Counted from the first letter of the stretch, positions 1-7,298 are shown. The stretch: DNA of 14,285 bases from Bacteroidales bacterium (GCA_007128045.1 SKYG01000253.1:1-14285); one strand, 5' to 3'. Made by a program: numbers and translations. Notes: generated from the letters alone by a model not told the origin.

Positions 1-2487
1 GACAGCAAGTCTTTCTCCAAAAAGGGCATTACGGCGTTTTTTATATATAACCTCTCTCTGGGCATTCATTACATCATCATACTCCAAGAGACGTTTTCTG
101 ATCCCGAAGTTGTTCTCTTCAACTTTCTTTTGAGCCCTTTCAATGGATTTGGTGATCATGGAATGCTGGATCACCTCCCCTTCCTGTAGGCCCAGCCGGT
201 CCATAATTTTTGATATCCGGTCAGATCCGAACACACGCATCAAATCATCCTCAAGTGATACAAAAAATTGGGATGATCCCGGGTCTCCCTGTCTTCCCGC
301 ACGACCTCTCAACTGTCTGTCTACGCGACGGGAGTCGTGACGTTCTGTACCCAAAATCGCCAAACCTCCTGCTTCTTTTACCCCTGGTCCGAGCTTTATA
401 TCTGTTCCCCTGCCTGCCATGTTGGTAGCAATAGTGACTGTTCCGGCCTTTCCTGCCTCAAGTACAATCTGGGCCTCCCTTTGATGCTGTTTTGCATTCA
501 GGATGTTATGTTTAATCTTTTGCAAAGCCAGCATCTTGCTCAGCAGTTCAGAAATCTCAACGGACGTGGTACCAACAAGGATTGGCCTTCCGGCGTTCAC
601 AAGACTATTTATCTCACTGATCACCGCATTATATTTCTCTCTTTTCGTTTTATAAACGAGGTCTTCCCTGTCTTCTCGGATAACCGGGCGGTTGGTGGGT
701 ATCACCACTACATCCAGCTTGTAGATGTCCCATAGTTCGCCTGCTTCGGTTTCTGCTGTACCAGTCATACCAGCAAGCTTCCTGTACATTCTGAAATAGT
801 TCTGAAGCGTTATGGTCGCGTATGTCTGGGTTGCAGCTTCGATCTTTACATTTTCTTTGGCTTCAATAGCCTGGTGTAAGCCATCTGAGTATCGCCTGCC
901 TTCCATGATACGACCTGTTTGTTCATCCACAATCTTTACTTTGTTGTCGATGATTACGTATTCAGTGTCTTTCTCAAAGAGGGTATAGGCTTTTAATAAC
1001 TGATTGATGGTGTGAACGCGCTCACTTTTTATGGCAAAATCGTTAAGCAACTCATTCTTCTTTTCCAATTTTCTGTCTGCCGACAGGTTCATTTTCTCCA
1101 GCTCTGCAATTTCTGAGCCCATGTCTGGCAAAATAAAGAAGGTTGGGTCATCAGTCTGACTGGTAATCAGGTCAAGACCTTTTTCTGAAAGTTCGATAGA
1201 GTTATTCTTTTCTTCAATTACAAAAAATAACTCGTCATCAATAATATGCATATGCTTATTTTGCTCCTGCATATAAAAGTTTTCTGTTTTTTGTAAAGTG
1301 GTTTTTGCACCAGGTTCAGAGAGCAATTTAATCAGGGCCTTGTTTTTAGGCAGGCCTCTGTGGCATCTTAACAACAGCTCCCCTCCTTTTTTCTCATCAG
1401 GTTCTCCTTCCTTAGGATAAAGCAATCTTCTGGATTCAGCGAGCATGTTGGTCACCAAGGTTTTCTGTGCATTAACCAGCCTTTCTACCTTGGGTTTCAT
1501 CTCATGAAACTCATGTTTCTCGCCTTGTGGTGTCGGGCCTGAAATAATCAATGGGGTACGGGCATCATCGATGAGTACAGAGTCGACCTCATCAACAATC
1601 GCATAGTTATGCTCTCTTTGCACCAACTCTTCAGGGTTCCGGGTCATATTATCCCTGAGGTAATCAAAGCCAAACTCATTATTTGTTCCATAAGTGATAT
1701 CTGCCAGGTATGCTCTGCGTCGTTCTTCAGAGTTGGGCTGATGCTTGTCGATGCAATCTACCTTCAACCCATGAAATTCGAAAAGCATTCCCATCCATTC
1801 AGAGTCACGTTTTGCCAGGTAATCGTTTACAGTAACCACGTGAACGCCCTTGCCTGGTAATGCATTCAAATAGACAGGCAAAGTAGCAACCAGTGTCTTG
1901 CCTTCACCGGTACCCATTTCAGCAATTTTTCCCTTATGCAAATGGATACCACCAATCAGCTGAACATCATAATGCACCATGTCCCACGTGATCATATTGC
2001 CACCAGCAACCCACTGACGCTGATATATTGCTTTGTCGCCCATGATTTCTACACTGGGCCTGTATGCAGCAAGATTTCTGTCAAAGTCATTGGCCGTAAC
2101 CACAACCTCCTGATGCTCTTTGAAACGACGGGCAGTTTCTTTAATAACTGAAAAAGCCTCAGGGATTATTTGTTCCAGTATGGTTTCCGTTTTCTCATTT
2201 TGCAGTTTTTTTAACTCATCTAATCGGGAATATAAACGTTCTTTTTCATCAATTGTCAAATCCAATTTCTCTCCGAGTTCCTTACGAATGCCCTCTGATT
2301 CAAGCTGTTCTTCGCGTATTTCCCTTTGAATTAGTTCCCGGAAATAAGCTGTTTTGGCGCGCAACTGATCATTATCAAGAGATTGAATGATTTTGTAAGC
2401 TTCCTGAATTTGGTTTAGCAGCGGTTTTATTTCTTTAAAATCCCTGTCTTCTTTGCTGCCAAAAACCTTTTTTATAATACTGAGCAT
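1..2487 (-). CDS. secA: Preprotein translocase ATPase SecA (3' end cut by window)
   Basis: ATP-driven motor that pushes unfolded preproteins through the SecYEG channel at the inner membrane. The frame is open from an ATG at 2487 to the window edge, giving 829 residues starting MLSIIKKVFGSKEDRDF. Visible landmarks are Walker A MGTGEGKT (residues 191-198), the DEAD-type box DEVD (299-302) followed by SVLIDDARTPLIISGP, the preprotein cross-linking region, TNMAGRGTDIKLG, and the helicase arginine motif QLRGRAGRQGDPG near residue 730. The extra segment around HRGLPKNK...LFFVIEEK and the IDDARTP variant are what I expect in Bacteroidota SecA. Family members in that phylum are about 1,100 residues, so the C-terminal scaffold/wing end and any zinc-binding tail lie outside. 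The frame checked at three separated motifs is continuous. Identification is essentially certain. Confidence 0.97.
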   Translation of the reverse strand, partial: MLSIIKKVFGSKEDRDFKEIKPLLNQIQEAYKIIQSLDNDQLRAKTAYFRELIQREIREEQLESEGIRKELGEKLDLTIDEKERLYSRLDELKKLQNEKTETILEQIIPEAFSVIKETARRFKEHQEVVVTANDFDRNLAAYRPSVEIMGDKAIYQRQWVAGGNMITWDMVHYDVQLIGGIHLHKGKIAEMGTGEGKTLVATLPVYLNALPGKGVHVVTVNDYLAKRDSEWMGMLFEFHGLKVDCIDKHQPNSEERRRAYLADITYGTNNEFGFDYLRDNMTRNPEELVQREHNYAIVDEVDSVLIDDARTPLIISGPTPQGEKHEFHEMKPKVERLVNAQKTLVTNMLAESRRLLYPKEGEPDEKKGGELLLRCHRGLPKNKALIKLLSEPGAKTTLQKTENFYMQEQNKHMHIIDDELFFVIEEKNNSIELSEKGLDLITSQTDDPTFFILPDMGSEIAELEKMNLSADRKLEKKNELLNDFAIKSERVHTINQLLKAYTLFEKDTEYVIIDNKVKIVDEQTGRIMEGRRYSDGLHQAIEAKENVKIEAATQTYATITLQNYFRMYRKLAGMTGTAETEAGELWDIYKLDVVVIPTNRPVIREDREDLVYKTKREKYNAVISEINSLVNAGRPILVGTTSVEISELLSKMLALQKIKHNILNAKQHQREAQIVLEAGKAGTVTIATNMAGRGTDIKLGPGVKEAGGLAILGTERHDSRRVDRQLRGRAGRQGDPGSSQFFVSLEDDLMRVFGSDRISKIMDRLGLQEGEVIQHSMITKSIERAQKKVEENNFGIRKRLLEYDDVMNAQREVIYKKRRNALFGERLAV

Positions 2488-2541
2488 ATATCACGTGTTG
2501 TTTAGGTCAAAAATTATAACGATAATATCGATAAAACTTAG

Positions 2542-2549
2542 CAAAGTTA
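2542..2549 (-). promoter_or_regulatory. Candidate -7 promoter box for secA
   Basis: Read on the minus strand this is TAACTTTG, a match to the Bacteroidota -7 consensus TAnnTTTG, 54 bases before the secA ATG. No TTTG is found at the expected -33 distance; only a T-run lies there, so the call rests on one box. The leader between it and secA also contains the small inverted repeat CGATA-A-TATCG at 2520-2530. Confidence 0.35.
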
Positions 2550-2598
2550 ATCCAATTAAACAAATTATAAAAAAAGACCTGTAGCAATTTTATACAAA

Positions 2599-2621
2599 AA
2601 GAGCCGGCAAAACCGGCTCTT
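2599..2621 (-). terminator. Rho-independent terminator of the DUF2795 gene
   Basis: A perfect 9-bp stem, AAGAGCCGG paired with CCGGCTCTT, with a 5-base loop. On the minus strand the stem is followed by a T-rich run (TTTGTATAAAATT), the form of an intrinsic terminator. It sits 25 bases past the stop of the small gene at 2647-2868 and before the secA leader, so it should insulate secA from upstream minus-strand transcription. Confidence 0.85.
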
Positions 2622-2646
2622 AAGATTATTTCAATTAATTTATGAT

Positions 2647-2868
2647 CTAGTATTCATCTTCATGAAAAAAGAAATCATCTTTTGTTGGATAATCGGGCCA
2701 TATGTCTTCAATACTCTCGTATACATCGCCTTCATCTTCAATCTCCTGAAGATTCTCAATGACTTCCATCGGGGCACCAGATCTTAAGGCATAGTCGATT
2801 AACTCCTCTTTGGTTGCAGGCCAGGGAGCATCTTCCAATTTAGAAGCAAGTTCAAGTGTCCAATACAT
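2647..2868 (-). CDS. DUF2795 family small acidic protein
   Basis: A 73-residue acidic protein with no signal peptide or membrane segment. The central stretch, LEDAPWPATKEELIDYALRS (residues 10-29) followed by a predicted helix and a ...VYESIEDIWPDYP segment, matches what I know of the DUF2795 family, in which an 'aPyPATKeELIdyA' helix recurs. The end FFFHEDEY is strongly acidic. No biochemical function is established for the family, and none is claimed here. The gene is monocistronic: its own -7 box lies upstream and a strong terminator follows it. It is divergent from smpB with a 129-base shared spacer. Small stand-alone DUF2795 genes of this length are common in Bacteroidota. A complete frame with a clean promoter and terminator makes it a real gene. 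Confidence 0.88.
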   Translation of the reverse strand: MYWTLELASKLEDAPWPATKEELIDYALRSGAPMEVIENLQEIEDEGDVYESIEDIWPDYPTKDDFFFHEDEY

Positions 2869-2891
2869 AACACAGTAGTTTTATTTTTTTG

Positions 2892-2899
2892 CAAAAGTA
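2892..2899 (-). promoter_or_regulatory. Candidate -7 promoter box for the DUF2795 gene
   Basis: On the minus strand this reads TACTTTTG, matching TAnnTTTG, 23 bases before the ATG. The -33 position has no clear TTTG. The flanking DNA is very A/T-rich, which makes chance matches more likely. Confidence 0.45.
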
Positions 2900-2972
2900 T
2901 ATTTTTTTACAATACAGTTGAGTTTTTTTTCCATGTTTCGTAAAACAAAAAAACAAACCTTGATTTTTATCG

Positions 2973-2980
2973 TAATTTTG
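2973..2980 (+). promoter_or_regulatory. Candidate -7 promoter box for smpB
   Basis: TAATTTTG matches the TAnnTTTG consensus 17 bases before the smpB ATG, which would give a very short 5' leader. No TTTG lies at the -33 position. It faces away from the DUF2795 box, so the two genes have back-to-back promoters. Confidence 0.4.
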
Positions 2981-2997
2981 CTGAATATATTTTCAAA

Positions 2998-3444
2998 ATG
3001 GCACAAAAGATCAATATTAAAAACAAAAAAGCAGGTTTTGAATATTTTCTGCTGGAAAAGTTTGTAGCAGGTTTGGTGTTGACCGGTACCGAGATAAAAT
3101 CCATTCGCTCAGGGAAAGCCAGTATCAATGAAGCGTATTGCGTCTTTATAGGCAATGAGTTATATGTCAGAAATATGCATATATCGGAATATGATTTTGG
3201 AACATACAACAATCATGACCCCCGGCAAGACAGAAAGTTGTTGTTAACCCGCCGCGAACTCAAGAAATTAAAAGCAAGGCTTGAGGAGAAAGGACTTACC
3301 CTGGTGGCTCTGGCATTATTTATCAATGATAAGGGTCTTGCCAAGCTTGAAATAGCTCTTGGAAAAGGTAAAAAGTTATATGATAAGCGGGAAACAACCA
3401 AACAGAAGGATATTCAGCGTGAACTGGATCGCGGCACTTATTGA
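2998..3444 (+). CDS. smpB: SsrA-binding protein SmpB
   Basis: Binds tmRNA (SsrA) and delivers it to stalled ribosomes, starting trans-translation. The 148-residue length is typical. The OB-fold core shows LTGTEIKSIRSGKASINEAYC (about residues 28-48) and the conserved HISEYDFGTYNNHDPRQDRKLLL stretch. The C-terminal tail, KGKKLYDKRETTKQKDIQREL (about 122-142), is the segment that mimics an anticodon stem and enters the decoding site. The ATG at 2998 starts MAQKINIKNKKAGFEYF, the usual N-terminus. The gene ends in a 7-bp tail-to-tail overlap with the rhomboid gene on the other strand. No tmRNA gene is visible in the window, so ssrA must be elsewhere. Confidence 0.97.
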   Translation: MAQKINIKNKKAGFEYFLLEKFVAGLVLTGTEIKSIRSGKASINEAYCVFIGNELYVRNMHISEYDFGTYNNHDPRQDRKLLLTRRELKKLKARLEEKGLTLVALALFINDKGLAKLEIALGKGKKLYDKRETTKQKDIQRELDRGTY

Positions 3445-4217
3445 TGGTTGGATCTGAATCTAACATGTAATGCCCCATATCCGGTATGTGAAGAATTGTT
3501 TTGATTATCTTCTGTTTCATCCGGTACTTTCTCCGGTTCGTAATCCGGTGTTTCTACGGGGTCTTCATCCGGTGTTTCTACCGGGTCTTCATCTGAGGTT
3601 TCTTCTTGATATTCAGTCAGTACGCCTTCTTCATAATCCCACGAATAGAGTTTTCTTTTGGGTCCATGTTTTTTGAAAAAGAATGCCAAAAAGACCCCGC
3701 ACGTCATACCCATCAGGTGTGACTCCCATGAAACCCTTTCTTTAATAGGGAAAACACCCCATACCATTCCACCGTATATAAAGACTACGAGGAGCGAAAT
3801 AGCCATCAGGCGTGGATGCTTTCTGATAACACCACTTGTAAATAAAAACGCGGCGAGGCTGTAAATGATGCCGCTGGCGCCTATGTGATAGGAAGGCCTG
3901 GCCACTACCCACACCCAAAAACCCGTAATAAATAATGAAAATGCAAGAAAGCGAAAAGCAACTGGTCTGTAAAAATAAAATAAAGCAGAACCCAATACCA
4001 GTAGTGGCATGCTGTTAGAGATCAGATGTGAAAAATCACCATGGATAAAAGGTGAGAACAGGATCCCTTTTAAACCTCCTGCAGTAAGGGGAAAAATGCC
4101 ATACACATAAAAATCTGATTTAACTATAACCTCTATGATCTTTACCAACCATATGATCACAAGAAATATCGTTGGATAAAGCAGGCTGTTGATAAATCGG
4201 TGTTTTTCGTCTTGCAT
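3438..4217 (-). CDS. Rhomboid family intramembrane serine protease with acidic tail
   Basis: A 259-residue polytopic membrane protein that should cleave transmembrane substrates within the lipid bilayer. About six hydrophobic segments cover residues 12-182. Rhomboid signatures are present: HGDFSHLISNSMPLL (H59, H64, N68), the nucleophile motif HIGASG with Ser115, and the partner histidine in SWESHLMG (His167). Catalytic Ser and His are therefore both present. After the last membrane segment, residues 190-239 form a hydrophilic, Asp/Glu/Pro-rich tail made partly of VETPDEDP repeats encoded by 24-bp DNA repeats. The tail ends GYGALHVRFRSNHQ. The natural substrate cannot be told from sequence. 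The 3' end overlaps smpB by 7 bp in convergent orientation. Identification of the family is firm. Confidence 0.93.
   Translation of the reverse strand: MQDEKHRFINSLLYPTIFLVIIWLVKIIEVIVKSDFYVYGIFPLTAGGLKGILFSPFIHGDFSHLISNSMPLLVLGSALFYFYRPVAFRFLAFSLFITGFWVWVVARPSYHIGASGIIYSLAAFLFTSGVIRKHPRLMAISLLVVFIYGGMVWGVFPIKERVSWESHLMGMTCGVFLAFFFKKHGPKRKLYSWDYEEGVLTEYQEETSDEDPVETPDEDPVETPDYEPEKVPDETEDNQNNSSHTGYGALHVRFRSNHQ
3520..3591 (-). repeat. 24-bp tandem repeat encoding VETPDEDP units in the rhomboid tail
   Basis: Copies at 3544-3567 and 3568-3591 are 24-bp units differing at one base, encoding VETPDEDP on the minus strand. A third, more diverged copy at 3520-3543 encodes YEPEKVPD, and a further eroded unit may follow at 3592-3615. 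The unit is a multiple of three, so gain or loss of copies would change tail length without shifting the frame. Confidence 0.85.
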
Positions 4218-4261
4218 ACTTATGATAACTCAAATATTCCTATTAAGTTTGCGTTGTATTT

Positions 4262-4292
4262 CAAAAGTAGGTATAGTTTTTGTGAAATGAAA
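4262..4292 (-). promoter_or_regulatory. Candidate promoter for the rhomboid gene
   Basis: On the minus strand a -7 box TACTTTTG (4262-4269) is preceded, 19 bases upstream, by TTTC (4289-4292), a 3-of-4 match to the -33 TTTG. It lies 45 bases before the ATG at 4217. Confidence 0.5.
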
Positions 4293-4375
4293 GTTTAGTA
4301 TACCATTATTGGTGAACAATCATGACTGGCTGGGGTTTTATATATGTGAACAACGACCAGACAAGTGGGGGGTGT

Positions 4376-4449
4376 AAGTTACGAGCTTCGGGTTGCGGGT
4401 TACGAGTTGCGGGTTACGAGTTCCGGGTTACGAGTTCCGGGTTGCGGGT
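4376..4449. repeat. 7-bp tandem satellite, consensus GRGTTNC
   Basis: From 4376 ten consecutive heptads run in register: aagttac, gagcttc, gggttgc, gggttac, gagttgc, gggttac, gagttcc, gggttac, gagttcc, gggttgc, then a partial gggt. Neighbouring units alternate GGGTTAC and GAGTTNC, giving a 14-bp higher-order period. It occupies the spacer between the rhomboid and S41 peptidase genes and has no reading frame of its own. The rest of the spacer (4218-4375) shows only the rhomboid promoter. Confidence 0.92.
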
Positions 4450-4494
4450 ATAAACCTTAAACTTTAAACCTTAAACCAACTTTCAGACTTTCAG
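4450..4494. repeat. Second and third short tandem repeats: TTAAACC x4 and ACTTTCAG x2
   Basis: Directly abutting the GRGTTNC array are four heptads, ataaacc, ttaaact, ttaaacc, ttaaacc (4450-4477), then two exact octads ACTTTCAG (4479-4494). The block ends 16 bases before the peptidase ATG, so it must lie in the promoter or leader of that gene. No TAnnTTTG box is recognisable here. Confidence 0.88.
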
Positions 4495-4510
4495 ACAAAA
4501 AAGTAAACAA

Positions 4511-6121
4511 ATGAAAATTTTAAATCAATACAATTTAATGCTGGTAGCAGGGTTATTCTTTTTCGCTACCTCTGTGTTTTCTGTTTCTGCTCAGGTAAGC
4601 AGAGACCAAATAGAAAAAATCCAACGTGCCCTGCAAATCATTGATTTTGCCTATATAGATGAAACAGACCAGGAGCAGTTGGTGGAACATGCTATACGTG
4701 GGATGTTGAAGGAGTTAGATCCACATAGTGTGTATTTATCGGCAGATGAACTTAGAAGAGCCAACGAACCACTTCAGGGTAGTTTTGATGGCATAGGAAT
4801 ACAGTTTCAGATCATCAGCGATACCATTGTAGTGATCAGCCCTATTCCGGGAGGGCCTTCAGAGAAGGTCGGAATATTGGCTGGTGATAAAATTGTTGTC
4901 ATCGATGGTGAATCGTCTACCGGGAGTCAGGTAAACAATCAGATGGTACAGGAAAAGCTAAGGGGAAGGCGTGGGTCACAGGTAGATGTGGGCATCTTCA
5001 GAAGGGGTGCATCAGACATCCTGGATTTTACCATTACGCGTGATCGTATTCCGATACATTCGGTAGACGCTGCATTCATGGCTACACCCGAAATTGGATA
5101 CATAAAGATAAACCGTTTTTCAAGAACTACCATGCGGGAGTTCCGCGAGGCTGTCGACCAGTTGAAAAACAAAGGTATGCAAGACCTCATTCTAGATCTT
5201 AATAATAATTCAGGGGGGTTTCTTGATGTTGCCATTGACCTGACTGATCAATTCCTCGACAGAGATCAGCTGATCGTCTATACAGAGGGTCATGCTTCAC
5301 CCAGACAGGAGTTTAACAGCACTTCAAGGGGAAGTTTCAAACAAGGTAAATTGGTGGTGCTCATTAACGAAGGAAGCGCTTCTGCCAGTGAAATTCTTTC
5401 AGGTGCTATTCAGGACTGGGATCGTGGCTTATTGGTTGGCAGAAGAACATTTGGCAAAGGATTGGTGCAAAGGCCGTTTGAACTACCTGATGGCTCAGCA
5501 ATCAGACTCACCACAGCTCGCTATCATACACCCACAGGCAGAAGCATTCAAAAGCCATATGACGAAGGCACAGACAAATATTTCAATGATCTGTCAGATC
5601 GTCTTAAAAATGGTGAACTTGTCAGCATGGCGAATATCAGCTTTCCTGATTCTCTCAAATATTTTACCAAAAATAACCAGCGGGTGGTATATGGTGGAGG
5701 TGGTATTATGCCCGATTTTTTCGTTCCGGTTGATACAACCCGCATTTCTACATTTTATTCAAGGGTGCTGCGCAGAGGTATACTAAATACATTTTGTATT
5801 GCATACACCAATGAAAACCGGTTGGTGTTTAACGAAAGGTATTTCGATGCAGGTCAATTTGTTAAACACTTTGATGTGGATGACAACTTATTGCAGAGGT
5901 TCTTTGAATATGCTGATGAACAAGGTGTAAATAGTCCGCAGATTGGAGCTGATGAATCTGAAATTTATCTGAGAAATCAGATTAAAGGACTCATAGCCAG
6001 AAATCTTTTTGATTTTGGAGCCTATATTCAGGTTAGTGTTCAAATGGATGATTCTTACAATAAGGCCCTTGAGATTCTCAGGGATAACACCTTCTCTCAC
6101 TTAAGCATTAAATACAATTGA
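4511..6121 (+). CDS. Secreted S41 family C-terminal processing peptidase (PDZ protease)
   Basis: A 536-residue serine protease of the CtpA/Prc type that trims C-termini of envelope proteins. Residues 1-28 look like a signal peptide (hydrophobic MLVAGLFFFATSVFSVSAQ, cleavage likely after SAQ or nearby), placing it in the periplasm or membrane-bound. A PDZ domain spans about 90-175 (GSFDGIGIQF..., PGGPSEKVGILAGDKIVVIDG). The protease core follows: GYIKINRFS near 196, DLNNNSGGFLDVA (229-241), nucleophile Ser291 in NEGSASASEILSGA and general base Lys316 in GRRTFGKGLVQ. The 25-residue Ser-Lys spacing is the family standard. One oddity: the usual DLRxNxGG loop has Asn in place of Arg. The last 150 residues form a Bacteroidota-type C-terminal extension. 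The upstream region is packed with short tandem repeats. Confidence 0.94.
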   Translation: MKILNQYNLMLVAGLFFFATSVFSVSAQVSRDQIEKIQRALQIIDFAYIDETDQEQLVEHAIRGMLKELDPHSVYLSADELRRANEPLQGSFDGIGIQFQIISDTIVVISPIPGGPSEKVGILAGDKIVVIDGESSTGSQVNNQMVQEKLRGRRGSQVDVGIFRRGASDILDFTITRDRIPIHSVDAAFMATPEIGYIKINRFSRTTMREFREAVDQLKNKGMQDLILDLNNNSGGFLDVAIDLTDQFLDRDQLIVYTEGHASPRQEFNSTSRGSFKQGKLVVLINEGSASASEILSGAIQDWDRGLLVGRRTFGKGLVQRPFELPDGSAIRLTTARYHTPTGRSIQKPYDEGTDKYFNDLSDRLKNGELVSMANISFPDSLKYFTKNNQRVVYGGGGIMPDFFVPVDTTRISTFYSRVLRRGILNTFCIAYTNENRLVFNERYFDAGQFVKHFDVDDNLLQRFFEYADEQGVNSPQIGADESEIYLRNQIKGLIARNLFDFGAYIQVSVQMDDSYNKALEILRDNTFSHLSIKYN

Positions 6122-6126
6122 TTGAT

Positions 6127-6155
6127 AGCAGTATACTGCTTAAAATCGATATTTT
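6127..6155. other. Palindromes just after the S41 peptidase gene
   Basis: Five bases past the stop lies a perfect 14-base palindrome, AGCAGTATACTGCT (6127-6140), followed immediately by AAAAT-CGAT-ATTTT (6142-6155), a second inverted repeat. Together they could end transcription or bind a dimeric protein. The first has no loop and there is no clean T-run, so a terminator role is only possible. The rest of the spacer to 6320 shows nothing I recognise. Confidence 0.4.
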
Positions 6156-6323
6156 CTTACTCCCTGTCAGGGTCAGCTCTTCACTCTATTGACAAGCATT
6201 TAGGTACTGGTCTGGATTCATTAGGTTACCTTTGGAGACAAATGCTCCATCAACTGATCGAGGTCAGCCATTTTTACATCCGAAAAAGATCCCATACATA
6301 GGTTTGGGGCTTAGCTTCTAAAC

Positions 6324-6355
6324 TTTGTCGTTCGACCTTCGACTTTTTACTTTTG
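6324..6355 (+). promoter_or_regulatory. Bacteroidota-type promoter of the class IV aminotransferase
   Basis: TTTG at 6324-6327 and TACTTTTG at 6348-6355 are separated by 20 bases, a full match to the TTTG / TAnnTTTG promoter pattern. The -7 box ends 16 bases before the ATG at 6372. A lone TAnnTTTG match further up (TACCTTTG, 6227-6234) has no -33 partner and is a weaker choice. Confidence 0.65.
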
Positions 6356-6358
6356 ACA
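6324..6358. repeat. Heptad-periodic tract overlapping the promoter, consensus TTCGACY-like
   Basis: Five in-register heptads: tttgtcg, ttcgacc, ttcgact, ttttact, tttgaca. They are degenerate, but T at the first two positions is constant and four end in an ACY/ACA-like triplet. The -33 TTTG starts unit 1 and the TTTG of the -7 box starts unit 5, exactly 28 bases apart, so the promoter spacing equals four repeat units. Confidence 0.6.
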
Positions 6359-6371
6359 AAATTATTAACAA

Positions 6372-7220
6372 ATGAAATCATATATTTTATTCGACGGCAG
6401 ACTTTTTGAGAGACAAGATGCCTGTTTGTCATCAGCCAACCGGTCGTTTCGTTACGGAGACGGGTTGTTCGAAACCATAAAAGTGTGCCGGGGCAAAGTT
6501 ATGTGGCCGGAAGAACACTATTATAGACTGATTCGAAGTGCAGTTGCATTAAAATATATAATGCCGGAAGCTCTCTCGTTAAAAGAGTTTTCTGGATTAA
6601 TCATGAACCTTTATAAAGCAAACCACCCACAGGGAGAACCAGCCAGGATCCGGTTTTCTTTATTCAGGAAAGATGGCGGACTGTACACACCGGCAAACAA
6701 TCAGGTCTCATTTCTGATCGAATCTGAGAAGCTGAATAATGAAGGGTATGGCTTTCAGGAAAGGGGGTTGGATATTGATATATACCCCGATCAGCATAAA
6801 GCTGTAAACAAGCTTTCAGCACTGAAAACCGCCAGTGCATTACTATTTGTAATGGCTGCCATTTATAAGCAGGAGAAGGGTTATGACGATTGCATCCTAT
6901 TGAATCAATGCGGAAACATTGCGGAAGCCACCAGTTCCAATGTGTTTGTAGTTCTTGGGGATAAATTAATCACACCCGGACTTGACCAGGGATGTGTTGA
7001 TGGTGTGATGCGTGGTGTATTGCTAAAGCTTTCATCGAAGTTGTCGTTCAAAACGAAGGAAGCTCCGGTGCATCCTTCAGAATTATTCCATGCGAATGAA
7101 GTGTTTCTTACAAATACTATTTCCGGAATAACCTGGGTGAAAAGATTCCGGGAGCGAACCTATTCCAACCACATTGCCCGCGAATTGCATCAACTTTTAA
7201 ATGCTGCTGCCGGATGCTAA
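6372..7220 (+). CDS. Class IV PLP-dependent aminotransferase/lyase (PabC/D-AAT/BCAT superfamily)
   Basis: A 282-residue fold-type IV pyridoxal-phosphate enzyme, the superfamily of branched-chain aminotransferase, D-amino acid aminotransferase and 4-amino-4-deoxychorismate lyase (PabC). Motifs in order: SFRYGDGLFETIKV (25-38), EEHYYRLIRSA, ARIRFSLFR (91-99), the likely Schiff-base lysine Lys152 in LSALKTASALL, YDDCILLNQCGNIAEATSSNVFVV (171-194) with the conserved Glu185, and TPGLDQGCVDGVMRGVL. EVFLTNTISGITWV near 250 closes the fold. Length is normal for PabC/D-AAT and shorter than BCAT. Substrate cannot be assigned: no pabA/pabB or amino-acid pathway gene is adjacent. It has its own promoter directly upstream and is convergent with zupT. 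Family assignment is firm, reaction uncertain. Confidence 0.92.
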   Translation: MKSYILFDGRLFERQDACLSSANRSFRYGDGLFETIKVCRGKVMWPEEHYYRLIRSAVALKYIMPEALSLKEFSGLIMNLYKANHPQGEPARIRFSLFRKDGGLYTPANNQVSFLIESEKLNNEGYGFQERGLDIDIYPDQHKAVNKLSALKTASALLFVMAAIYKQEKGYDDCILLNQCGNIAEATSSNVFVVLGDKLITPGLDQGCVDGVMRGVLLKLSSKLSFKTKEAPVHPSELFHANEVFLTNTISGITWVKRFRERTYSNHIARELHQLLNAAAGC

Positions 7221-7298
7221 CCACCCTTATATACAACTTAAGCAACTCTCTACATTACAAATAATGGCTTGCAGAAATACATGTTTTTACGGAACAGA

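Noticed and set aside
143..735. Plus-strand open frames opposite secA, the longest 132 codons
   Set aside because: They lie antisense to a continuous, motif-rich SecA frame and have no recognisable domain; they are shadows.
2998..3444. Possible tmRNA (ssrA) gene next to smpB
   Set aside because: No tRNA-like ends or tag reading frame were seen in the flanking spacers; both sides are filled by protein genes or A/T-rich promoters.
4376..4494. Tandem repeats as a CRISPR array or telomere-like end
   Set aside because: Units are 7-8 bp with no spacers, which excludes CRISPR. TTAAACC recalls telomere repeats only loosely and lies in mid-chromosome between ordinary genes.
5292..5786. 164-codon plus-strand frame within the S41 peptidase gene
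   Set aside because: Second frame of a gene whose main frame carries signal peptide, PDZ and catalytic motifs; the product looks random.
6221..6295. Minus-strand 24-codon frame (MGSFSDVKMADLDQLMEHLSPKVT-like) in the spacer before the aminotransferase
   Set aside because: It looks mildly protein-like but is too short, has no upstream promoter evidence and matches no family I know.
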